Source: QHWT01 sp963755695 (GTDB lineage: Bacteria > Acidobacteriota > Vicinamibacteria > Vicinamibacterales > 2-12-FULL-66-21). From it: DNA of 64,000 nt. This document shows, in pieces, positions 55,320 to 64,000 of this stretch (position 1 is the stretch's first letter; the number at the start of each line of letters is the position of its first letter). The notes under the pieces are model-generated. The model ran no database searches. It was not told where the DNA came from and worked only from the letters and a program-made list of their open reading frames with translations. The translations under genes were made by a program, and so were the position numbers. The stretch spans positions 2,542,001-2,606,000 of the forward strand of contig CAVWLB010000010.1 in the NCBI GenBank assembly GCA_963755695.1. Reading direction: 5' to 3'.

Positions 55320-58043
55320 TCAAGGAGCCGCTCTCCCCGCGACGGCGCTGATTGCTGCGTTGAAGAGGACCTTGAACGTGCCGAACGGCTGGCCGCGCCA
55401 CTCCGGGCGGAAGCCGAGCAGGACGACGTGCCCGATTCGAGGTCGCACGTCGAGCGCCGCCGCCTTGCCGTTCAGGTACTTCTCGCCAATGAGATAGCCC
55501 GACAGCAGCGGCGATCCCGAGTCCTGGTATCGCGCGAGCACGCGTCCCTTGAAGCCGTCGAGCGTCTCGAAGACCGGACTGCCGTCGGCGAACACCGCGG
55601 CCTTCTCCGGCATGCCGGCCATCACCGGGTGCGTCGGATCGGTCGTGACTTCGACGATCGTCCCGCGCAGGAAGAACTCCTCGCGGCGCAGAGTCCGGCG
55701 ACGACGTTCTGCACCGGCAGCTTGAACTGCTGGATCGCGAAGTTGCTCGCGTTGTTCAGGCAGACGAGCGTGCCGCCGCCGCGGACGAACTGCTCGAACG
55801 CTGCCAGATCGTCGGCCGACAGGCGGTCGGCATACTCGGGACGCACAACGTTCTGCCTCGAGCTGGCGCCGGGTCGAGGGCTCGGACGCCCCCTGAGCCC
55901 CGCGGTGCCGACGGTCACGTGCCGTGGACGTCGGCTCCGATCGGCAAGCGCGCATCGTCGGCCAGGATCACGACGTCGACTTTGTCGGCCAGCGGCGTCT
56001 TGAAATCCGCGGGACGGAGCGTGACGTACTCGAAGCCGTACTGCTCGAGCACCCAGCGCGTCCAGCCCTCGTCCATGCTGCCGCTCCACGGCTGGAACAG
56101 GCCGATGCGCGGCTTCTTGCATCGGCCGTCCCGCCGGTTGCGTTCGCTCGGCGACGAGCGCGAGCGACTTCACGAGCTCCGTCTGCTGCGACGCCGAGCA
56201 GGCCGACGATCGCCGTAGCGGCCGTTCGCCAGGGCTGCACCGTGCGCGCCCTGCTTCCACGCGCGATTGATCGCGCGAAAGGCGTTGTTCTGCGCGGGAT
56301 CGAGCGCCAGATGCGGGCCGGTGCCGGTGACGCGTGCCGGCCGGCGGCACGATCGCCGCCGCGGAGCGGATCGGTGTCGAAGCCGGCGCCGGGCACGCTG
56401 TCGAACGGCGCGGCATCGACTGTCGCTGCGGCGTACGGCGACGGCTTCGACCTTCAGATCCGGCGTCGGGCCGAGCAGCTTCATCTTCGCGCGCATCTCG
56501 TCGCGTCAGCGGCGTCGTCGACGGCGACGACCGGACGCCCATCTGCAGCGGCAGCGTCCAGCCGGCGGCGTCGTACGGACGCTCGGGCGGACCGCCGGGA
56601 TACTGCCGCAGGTCCGGATACTTCTGGACGTCGAGCACCTCGCGCGCCATCGCGGCGAATTCCTGGTCGGTCGGAACGACCCACGTGCCCGCCGGATACG
56701 GTGACGCCGTCGAGCGTCAGCGCGCGTCGGTCAGCTGCGAGACGCGCACGCCGCCGAACGCGAGGCGGCGCAGCAGCTCGACCGCGGCGACCGGATCGCG
56801 CTGCTCCTGCGGGATGAAGTAGGCGTACGGCGCCTTCTTCGCCCCGAGCGCGATCTGATCGCGCCCCGCCTTGTAGCGATTGAGCAGCAGCGAGTCTTTG
56901 TACTTCGACGCGTACTCGAGCACCGCAGAGCGACGCCGTCTCCATGTAGTCGACCGCGTCGCGCAGCCGCCACCAGCCCGGCGGCCACGGGCTCGAGTAG
57001 AGGCTCTGCGGCCGCAGGTCGCGCATGTTCTGCGGGAAAGTCGTCGATCGTGTACTCGTGCGGCGTCGCGTACTGATAGAGCGCCGTCTCGGTCCAGAAC
57101 GCGGCGATGTTCTTGAAGTTCGGCGCGTAGTCGATGTAGCCGGGATACCACGCGTCGAACGCCGTGCCCATGTGCGTCGCGCCGACCTGCCCGCGCTCCT
57201 CGAGCCCCTTCGCGATCGCCATGCCGATCATGTTCACTTCGCGCGACATCAGCGAACGGCGCGTCGATGCCGACCGGCTCGGAGAACGGCGGCAGCCAGA
57301 TGCGCGTCGGGAACGGGCCCGACTGGTGGTGCACGTAGATGATCTGCGGCTCCCACTGCCGCCACGTGTGCTCGATCACGCGCGACTCGATCATGTTGAG
57401 CATGTAGGCGTCGCGGTTGTTGTCGTGGCCGACGTACTCCTGATAGAGCTGCGGCAGTCCCGACAGCTCGTACGGCGTGCCGACGTTCTTCATGTACCAC
57501 TCGGCGACCATCTGCTGGCCGTCGGGATTGATCGTCGGCCACAGCATCAGGATGACGTTGTCGAGAATCGCCTTGCGTCGCGGGCTCGTGTCGCCGTGCT
57601 GAGCAGGTCGTAGGCGAGCAGCGGCGTGTGCTGCGGGCCGGCGACTTCGGTCGAATGCAGGCCGCCGTCGATGTGGACGAACGCCTTGCCTTCGCGCGCG
57701 AGCTGCTCGCGCCTCCGCGTCGGTCAGGCCCTGCGGATGCGCCAGCCGCCGCGCAGATCTCGCGGTAGCGATCGATCTTCGCCAGGTTGTCCGGCGTCGA
57801 GATCAGCGCGAAGTACATCGTCCGGCCCTGCGTGGTCTTGCCCGCCTCGACGAGCTTGATGTACTTGCTCGCCGCCGCGAGCTTCTTGAAGTACTCGATC
57901 GACTGATCGTAGGTCGCGAGCTTGTAGTCGGCGCCGGGCTCGAACCCGAATACCGAGTCCGGCGTCGGCACTCCCGTTCGCGATTGCGCGATCGGCGATG
58001 CGGTGAGGCTGAGAAGGAGAACGAGCGCGCCGAGAAGTCGCAT
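55320..58043 (-). CDS. Secreted M14-family zinc carboxypeptidase, heavily frameshifted
   Basis: The start at 58043 gives a signal peptide (MRLLGALVLLLSLTASPIAQ), then VFGFEPGADYKLATYDQSIE. The zinc site is visible after correction around 57,650 (HSTEVAGPQHT: His and Glu ligands). Downstream blocks in various frames match the same large M14 type as the gene at 8994: VGHDNNRDAYMLNMIESRV, YVHHQSGPFPTRIWLPPFSE, HMGTAFDAWYPGYIDYAPNF and a GATase-like end (VVLLGFRPEWRGQPFGTF). At least eight frame changes are needed over 2.7 kb, so the protein (about 900 aa) can only be outlined. It is a paralogue of the 8994 peptidase rather than a copy of it. Confidence 0.75.
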
Positions 58044-58084
58044 ACCAGGGAAAGATTCTAGACCGACCGCCCTACGGCACCCGC

Positions 58085-59201
58085 CTACCCTTCTGCGAAG
58101 TGCTTGGCTGCGGCGATCCGCTCGTCGATTGTCGGATGCGTGTGGAAGAACCAGAAGGCCGCCGATGACGGACGCTCTTCGGCCAGGTTCTGCGCGCCAA
58201 GACGACGCATCGCCGAGATGAACGCGTCGGGACGGCGGGTGAGCGCCAGCGCAAAGCGATCGGCGCGGCGCTCGTTGTGCCGGGACCACGCGTTTCCGAT
58301 CGGGGTCAGGATCAGCGACACCAACCCGCTGACCATCGCCAGCAGCGGCAGCGCAGCCAGGTCCGACGGTCCGTCGATTGCGAAGGTCGGACCGAGCGTT
58401 CGCACCGCCATATCGGCAGCGAACAGCGACACCACGAGCACCGCGCTTTCAATCGCAAGGCGGACCAAATGTCGTAATACACGTGGTGCGCGATTTCGTG
58501 TGCGAGGATCACTTCGATCTCGTCGTCCGAATAGTCCTTGAGAAGCGTGTCCGAGACGAGGATGCGGCGGGTGTGCCCGAGGCCGACGAGCGCCGCATTG
58601 GCCCGCGAGGTCTTCGCCCCGAGCCCCCATTCGAAGGCACCGAGCACCTTGATGCCGGCGCGATCCGACAGCGTGAGGAGCCGGTCGCGCAGCTCGTGCC
58701 GGGCCAGCGGCTTGAAGCGGTAGAACAACGGCATCAGCAGGATCGGGGCAAGATTGGCGAGCGCCAGGCCGGCCAGCGAAAATAGGCCGCCGGCGCTGAC
58801 CCACCACCAGCGCCCGGACAGCGCGATCGACAGGAACACGATTGCCGCCGCTCCCGAGGTCAGACCCAGTCCGAGCGCGAACGCCTTCAGATGATCGACA
58901 AGCCAGGTCCCAAGGGGCTCCGACGAGAGGCCGTACTTCCGTTCGAGCTGGAAACGAAAATAGGTGAACGGGAAGGTGACGGCCTCGTAGCCCGCCACTA
59001 CGACGGCCACGAAGAGCACGATCGCGACGAGGTATCCACCGGTGACGGTAACGCTGCCGCGGGCCGCGCCATTACGCCGGCCAGCGCCGCCGAGGCGCCG
59101 GTGACGATCAGCACGATCAGCCACGCGGCGCCGGCAATCGTCGACGCGATCACCGCGCGCCGGCGGAGGTGGTGGTACCGCGACGCGCGATCCTCGTTCA
59201 C
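58085..59201 (-). CDS. M48-family zinc metalloprotease (Ste24/CAAX-type), frameshifts
   Basis: The GTG start at 59201 (NEDRASRYHHLRRR) is followed by a hydrophobic helix (VIASTIAGAAWLIVLIV). After a break near 59060 further helices follow: GYLVAIVLFVAVVVAGYEA, SGAAAIVFLSIALSGRWWW and LALANLAPILLMPLFYRF. The zinc motif HEIAHH lies in VILAHEIAHHVYYDIW, with a third ligand region HNERRADRFALAL. A frame change near 58467 splits LAHEIAHHVYYDIW from RLAIESAVLVVS. The end FWFFHTHPTIDERIAAAKHF is characteristic of Ste24-type proteases. Restored length is about 370 aa. Role: membrane protein processing or quality control. Confidence 0.82.
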
Positions 59202-59244
59202 GGCAGCCTTCGAACCGGGACCCCGCCCCGTACCCGCATAGCGC

Positions 59245-62200
59245 CTAGTTGAGCTGGACGGAAATCAGCTTCGACACGCCCGGCTCCTCCATGGTCACGC
59301 CGTAGAGACGGTCGGCGATCTCCATGGTCTTGCGGTTGTGGGTGATGAGGATGAACTGCGTGTGCTCCTGCATGCCCTGGAGCATCTCGACGAAGCGGCC
59401 GATGTTCGCGTCGTCGAGCGGCGCGTCGATCTCGTCGAGCAGGCAGAACGGGCTCGGACGGTACTTGAAGATCGCGAACATCAGCGCCATCGCGGTGAGC
59501 GCCTTCTCGCCGCCCGAGAGCAGCTGCACGCTCTGGAGCCGCTTGCCCGGCGGCTGCGCGATGATGTCGATGCCGCTCTCGAGCGCATCGCTCTCGTCGA
59601 GCAGGATCAGGCCGGCGCGGCCGCCGCCGAACAAGCGTCGTGAACGTGTCCCTCGAAGTTCTGGTTGATGACGGTGAACGCGTCCTGGAAGCGCTCGCGC
59701 GTGGTCTTGTCGATCTTCTTGATGGCCTCGTTGGTCGCGGCGATCGAGTCGACGAGGTCCTTGCGCTGCGCGGTCAGGAAGGTGTGGCGCGACTCGAGGT
59801 CGTCGAACTGATCGATCGCCATCATGTTGACGGCGCCCATCCGCTCGATCTTTGCTGCGCAGGTCGGTGACCATCTCGTCCGGCGTCAGCGCGCCGGCTG
59901 AGGTTGCAGCAGACGCGGCGTCCGCAACGCGCTCGTCGGATTCAGTCCGGTCGAGGCCTTCCAGCCCCGCTTCCGGCTCGATTTCAGCGGGTTCCGGCGC
60001 ATCCTCCACCGGCTCGCGGGCTGGCCAGCAGACCATCGCGTTCCATCTGCTCGACTTCGGCGGCGACTTCGTCGAGCGTAGCCTGCACGCTATCGGCGCA
60101 CGAGGACGCGAGATGCGCGAGGTCGGATTCGGCTGTCGCGCGCTCCACTTCGAGCTGACCGGCTTCGTCGCGGATCGCCCTCGAGCGACTGGCGCGCTTC
60201 CCGAATCGTCGATTCCTGCGCTTCGAACTGCCGACGCAGCACCTGCGACGCTTCGTCGGCGGCGCGCACCTGCTCGCGCAGCTCGTCGAACGTGCGGAGG
60301 TCCTCGTCGAGCTGGCGCTCCGACTCGTTCGATCGCGTCGCCGCAGCTCCTGCGCGCCGCGCGACGTTGCGCTGCAGCTCGGCGGCGCGCGTGACGACGC
60401 GCTCCTCGAGCTCGCGCGCGGCCTCTTCGAGCCGCTGGACCTCGATCGCCAGCGCGCTGGTGCGCTCGACCAGCGCGGCGTGCGCGGCCTTGGCTTCCGC
60501 CGTGCGGCGGGCCTGGGTCTCGGCGGCTTCGCGCGCCTCGAACAAGCCGGCGCTGCGCCGCGGAGAGCTGTTCGTCCGCCGTGCGCTGCTCCGCCTCGAT
60601 CCGCTGGATCGATTCGCGCGCCTCCTCCTGGCGCCGCTCCTGCGATGCGGAGCTCCTCGTCAGCGGTCCGGCGCTCGACGGCGATCTGCTCCTGCTTGCG
60701 CGCCACGCGATCCGACGCATCGCGCGGCCGCGGACACCTGCAGCTCGAAGCCGACGATGGCCTTTTCCTGCCGGTGCAGCTCCTGCCTGCAGCGACGCGA
60801 TCGCCGACTCGGCAGCGGCGATCGCCACGTCGAGAGCTGGCAGCCTCCTCGCGCATCCGCCCGAGCAGCCGTATCGTCCAGCTCGGCGCGCTCGCGCAGC
60901 TCCTTGATCTCGCGCTTGGTCGTGAGGATGCTGCGCGCCTCGGCCGCGCACGCCGCCCTCGACGCGATGGGCGCCGCGGAACACTTCCCCGTCGAGCGTG
61001 GCGACGGGCGCCATGGTCCGCTGCGATGCGACGTAGGCGTCCTCGCGACTGTCGACGACCCAGGCGTCCGCGATGACGGCGCGGATGGCGTCGGCCGCGG
61101 GACCATTGACGCGTGCGATGGCCGAGACCGGCACGGCGCGGTCGAGCCGCTGCGGCACTCCAGGTCGACCGCGGCGACCGGCGATCCGTCCGGCGCCGTG
61201 GCGGCTCGACGATCAGGAACCCGACCCGGCCGGCATCGCGCTCGCGTGACCAGCCCCAGGGCGGCATCTGCATCAGCTCGAGTCTGCACGACCACGTGCT
61301 GCAGCAGATCGCCCAGACAGGCTTCCACCGCGCGCTCGTAACGCCTGATCGACCTCGAGGTAGTCGGCGACCGACCCGAGATGCGGCACGGCATCGCCGG
61401 ACTCGGCCAGGATCGCCCGCGCGCCTTCGCCGTACTCGGCGCGCGCCGCGTCGAGCTCCTCGAGCGATTGCAGCCGGGCGCGAATGCCGGCCAGCTCGTG
61501 CTCGCGGGTGCGCAGCTCGCGCGCCAGCGCTGTCGCGACTGCTGCGCGCGACGGCGAGCTCCGACTCGCGGGCCGCGCGATCGACGTGCAGCGTCTCCAT
61601 CGCCTCGCGCGCGCGGCGCGAGCGCGTCTTCGGCACGCGGTCCGCTCGTCGGCCGCGCGCTGCGCTTCGACCTGGAGGTCGCTGCCGCTCGACGTCCAGC
61701 TTGGCGAGCTGCTCGCCGATCCGCGCGCGCGCCGCTGCGGCGTGCTCCATCGGCGTGCCGGAGCGCGGTCGCGGCGTTGACCGCGGCGAAGACCTCGCTG
61801 CGCGCCGCCTCGACGTCCGCCTTCGAGCCCTCGATGTTGCGATGCGCGAGCGGCGTACGTCTCTTCTTCCTGCGGCCAGCGCGTCCGCCGCCTGCTGACG
61901 CTCCTCGGCCGCTCGCGCCGCCGCCGCCTTGCGGCGCTCTCGAGCTCGTCGCGCGGCCGGCTCGCGCCGCGCTTCGAGCGCCGCGACTTCGCCGTCGATC
62001 GCGGTCGCCGCCGCGGCCAGCGACTCCACCTGCTGCTTGTCGAACGCCACCTGCTGCTGCAGCCGGCCGATCGACAGCTCGCGGGCGTGCGCCGTTTCGC
62101 GCGCGGCGGTCGTCGCGCGCGTCCGCTTCGGTCAGCTCGAGCCGCAACCGCTCGAGCGCGGTTTCGACTTCGGCCAGACGTGCGCCGCGGCCGCCGCTTC

Positions 62201-63108
62201 GCGCGCCCGCGCGTCGGCAAGCCGCCGTCGCGCAGCTTCGATCGCCTCGCCGAGCACGCGGTAGCGCTGCGCGAACTGCACCTTCTCCCAGCGCCGCAGC
62301 TCCTCGCGCAGCCGCTTGTAGCGCCGCGCCTTCGCCGCCTGGCGCTTCAGCGCGCCGCGCTGCTTCTCGACTTCGAAAATGATGTCGTCGACGCGGGTGA
62401 GGTTCTGCTGCGCCGCCTCGAGCTTCAGCTCCGCGGCGCGCCGGCGGCTCTTGTACTTCGTGACGCCGGCCGCTTCCTCGATCAATTGCCGGCGATCGGT
62501 CGGACGGGCGCTGAGGATCTGGCCGATCTTGCCCTGCTCGATGACCGCGTAGGCCTTGACGCCGAGGCCGGCATCCATCAGCAGGTCCTGAACGTCCTTC
62601 AGCCGCACGACCTCGCCGTCGATCAGGTATTCGCTCTCACCCGATCGATAGAGCCGCCGCGACAGCTCGACGTCGCGCACGATGAGCGGCGGTTCCTCGA
62701 GCAGCGCGACGGCCTCCCCTCCGGCCAGCAGCTCGCCCGCCGCCCCGGCGACGACATCACCGCCGGTCAGCGCGTCAGCCGACGCACCCGTCGAGAGACC
62801 GCGGTCCTGCGGCCGCACCTTGCCGTTGCCCGGCACGCGCGAGGCGACGCCGCTCAGGCGCAGCCGGACCTCGGCAGCCGCCGTCGCCTTGCGCGCGTCG
62901 CTGCCCTGCGAAGATCACGTCCTGCATGTGTTCGCCGCGCAGGCTCTTGGCGCTCTGCTCGCCAAGCACCCAGGTGATCGCGTCGACCACGTTGCTCTTG
63001 CCGCAGCCGTTGGGGCCGACGATGGCGGTAACGCCCTTGATCGAAGGCGAGCTCGGATCGATCCGGAAAGCTCTTGAAGCCGGCAATTTCGAGACGATGA
63101 AGCCGCAT
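59245..63108 (-). CDS. smc: Chromosome segregation protein SMC, heavily frameshifted
   Basis: The condensin ATPase. The start at 63108 gives MRLHRLEIAGFKSF; after a surplus base near 63050 the Walker A reads TAIVGPNGCGKSNVVDAITW. The N-terminal globular part continues through YRSGESEYLIDGEVVRLKDV and RPTDRRQLIEEAAGVTKYKS. A long coiled coil (about 62100-59950) is broken many times; the hinge is near 61,000-61,350. The C-terminal ATPase half has the signature LLSGGEKALTAMALMF and Walker B FCLLDEIDAPLDDANIG and ends GVSKLISVQLN. About 35 extra Gly/Ala-rich residues sit in the N-terminal lobe (STGASADALTGGDVVAGAAG). Restored length is about 1,250 aa. Breaks of this number in an essential gene are sequence errors. 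Confidence 0.88.
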
Positions 63109-63424
63109 ATTGGATTGATCCCGGCGGTCAAAGGCCCGCCCTACACCAAACCTGCCCGGTCAAAAAAAAGCCGCTGCCGGCCGTGCGGGCAAGGCACAAC
63201 CGGGAAGCGGCTGGGGGCGCTTCGCTCTCGAAGGGCCCGCAGATTCGAGTTTTCGGAATGATACGATGACTGGACAACAGCCGTTGGTTCCCGGCAGCCC
63301 AACACCCCGCACAAAGCGGAGTGGCCCCTGGGGCCGGGTGAACGGCGGTCAGTCTAACAAGCCCCCATACCTAGGGGCAAGCACAAACTACGCCACAACT
63401 AATAGGGCCAACTGCCCTAATGAC
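63109..63424. other. Intergenic region between smc and the S41 protease
   Basis: A 316-bp gap between two minus-strand genes. It holds the strong terminator at 63162-63212. The remaining 210 bp next to the S41 gene shows short palindromes (gcccctggggc near 63326, ccctaatgactcag near the S41 stop) but no gene, and no heptamer block. A promoter for smc must lie at 63109-63161, but no clear -10/-35 pair is seen. Confidence 0.6.
63162..63212 (-). terminator. Intrinsic terminator for the S41 protease transcript
   Basis: Read on the minus strand, agccgct/agcggct (63206-63212 with 63169-63175) and an inner ccgg/ccgg pair form a stem around a 19-nt loop, followed by eight T residues (63162-63169). 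It lies downstream of the S41 gene and upstream of smc. Confidence 0.85.
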
Positions 63425-64000
63425 TCAGTGGCCGCCCTTGGTCGCGGTGCGGTTCTTCGCCAGCTCGGTCAGCTTCACCGCGTCGGCAAACTGCGCCAGC
63501 GCGAACTGCGCTTGCGGATCCTTCGCGATCAGGTTCTTCTGCGCTTCGCAGATGCCGAACAGCGCGACGTCGATCTCGTAGTGGATCATCGCCTTGATGA
63601 AGTCGAGGTCCTTCTGCGAAGGCCGCTTCGTCGATCTTGATCTTTTCCCGTCTGCAGCGAACTTCTTGAAGTCGGCGACCATCGCGTCGTTCACGACGAA
63701 GCCGCGGCGCGATGCGCTTCTTCCCTTCGGTGGCGCGCGCCCATCCGCGTGTCGCCTTCGGCGGTGTAGTGCTCGGCGAAGTTCGCGAACGCGGCGCGCG
63801 CCACGAGCGATCGGCCGAACCGGGTAGGATTGAAGCCCTGCACCGGACCGGCAAAGAACTTGTCGGGCTCGATGCCGCCGCCGCTGTACACCTTGCGACC
63901 GGCGTCGGTGTACTTCAGCTGCGCGGCCGCGTGCTCGCGCGTCCGGGTTCTGCTCGCGCAGCGTGTAGGTGAGGTATTCGTCGAAGGCGTTGTCCCACGG
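63425..64000 (-). CDS. C-terminal part of an S41 carboxy-terminal processing protease (partial)
   Basis: The gene enters from the right edge and ends with TGA at 63425-63427. YSGGGIEPDKFFAGPVQGFN near the edge is the region just after the S41 catalytic domain (the GGxxPD motif of CtpA-type proteases). The remainder is the C-terminal helical tail (FVVNDAMVADFKKFAADGK, KAMIHYEIDVALFGICEAQ). Frame changes are needed near 63700 and 63640. The nucleophile and PDZ domain are outside the window. A terminator follows at 63162-63212. Confidence 0.75.
   Translation of the reverse strand, partial: PWDNAFDEYLTYTLREQNPDARARGRAAEVHRRRSQGVQRRRHRARQVLCRSGAGLQSYPVRPIARGARRVRELRRALHRRRRHADGRAPPKGRSASRRGFVVNDAMVADFKKFAADGKRSRSTKRPSQKDLDFIKAMIHYEIDVALFGICEAQKNLIAKDPQAQFALAQFADAVKLTELAKNRTATKGGH

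Noticed and set aside
55320..63108. Pseudogenes (M14, M48, smc)
   Set aside because: smc is essential and every catalytic motif survives after correction; clustered single-base insertions point to assembly error.

Overview
This 64 kb window is high-GC bacterial chromosome, most likely from an Acidobacteriota (Vicinamibacteria-like) genome. That placement is an inference. It rests on a VWFA-related protein of the type described from Acidobacteria, a sortilin-like BNR-repeat secreted protein, two large M14 zinc carboxypeptidases, a CadC-type winged-helix/TolB propeller regulator and a PrcB/DUF4870-like protein. No prophage, insertion sequence, CRISPR array, rRNA or tRNA was seen.

Layout. 1-14.1 kb: secreted and periplasmic proteins, mostly on the minus strand (propellers, SRPBCC protein, M14 peptidase, esterase, asparaginase), plus the plus-strand BNR protein and adenylate kinase. 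14.3-24.6 kb: a PLP-dependent dehydratase, glycogen phosphorylase, a PrcB/DUF4870 fusion coupled to the VWFA protein, an M24 peptidase and an HtrA protease. 24.8-33.1 kb: a co-directional run with a MidA-like methyltransferase, membrane protein, CYTH protein, a MurU/AmgK-like sugar pair, sugar isomerase, asnS and rimO. 33.1-43.1 kb: the classic transcription/translation/RNA-decay operon rimP-nusA-infB-rbfA-nrnA-truB-rpsO-pnp, with a promoter and attenuator-like hairpin in front. 43.3-50.7 kb: cupredoxin, amino-acid permease, winged-helix sensor, RNB nuclease and SDR. 50.8-55.1 kb: a compact minus-strand electron-transfer module made of a diheme cytochrome, a NarI-like membrane subunit, a pentaheme cytochrome and a 37-aa membrane microprotein, with the last three joined by start/stop overlaps. 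55.3-64 kb: M14 peptidase, M48 peptidase, smc and the end of an S41 protease.

Two window-wide signals stand out. First, at least fifteen gaps, and parts of several genes, are filled by degenerate tandem repeats with a period near 7 nt. Several fold into hairpins. Blocks of them also run in frame inside rimO and as the linker of a two-domain protein, and they supply the truB start and the C-termini of two other proteins. They resemble in form the heptanucleotide STRR repeats of heterocystous cyanobacteria, though the sequences differ. Second, many housekeeping genes are broken by frameshifts, and nearly all that I could reconstruct are a single surplus base. They are dense at 15-25, 32-39 and 55-63 kb and almost absent at 40-55 kb. 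Because they hit essential genes (nusA, infB, smc), I read them as assembly or read errors rather than pseudogenes and annotate the genes as whole.

The most promising undescribed biology is (a) the heptamer repeat family and its entry into coding sequence, and (b) the cytochrome module, whose NarI-like subunit keeps only the residues equivalent to the ligands of one of the two NarI hemes.
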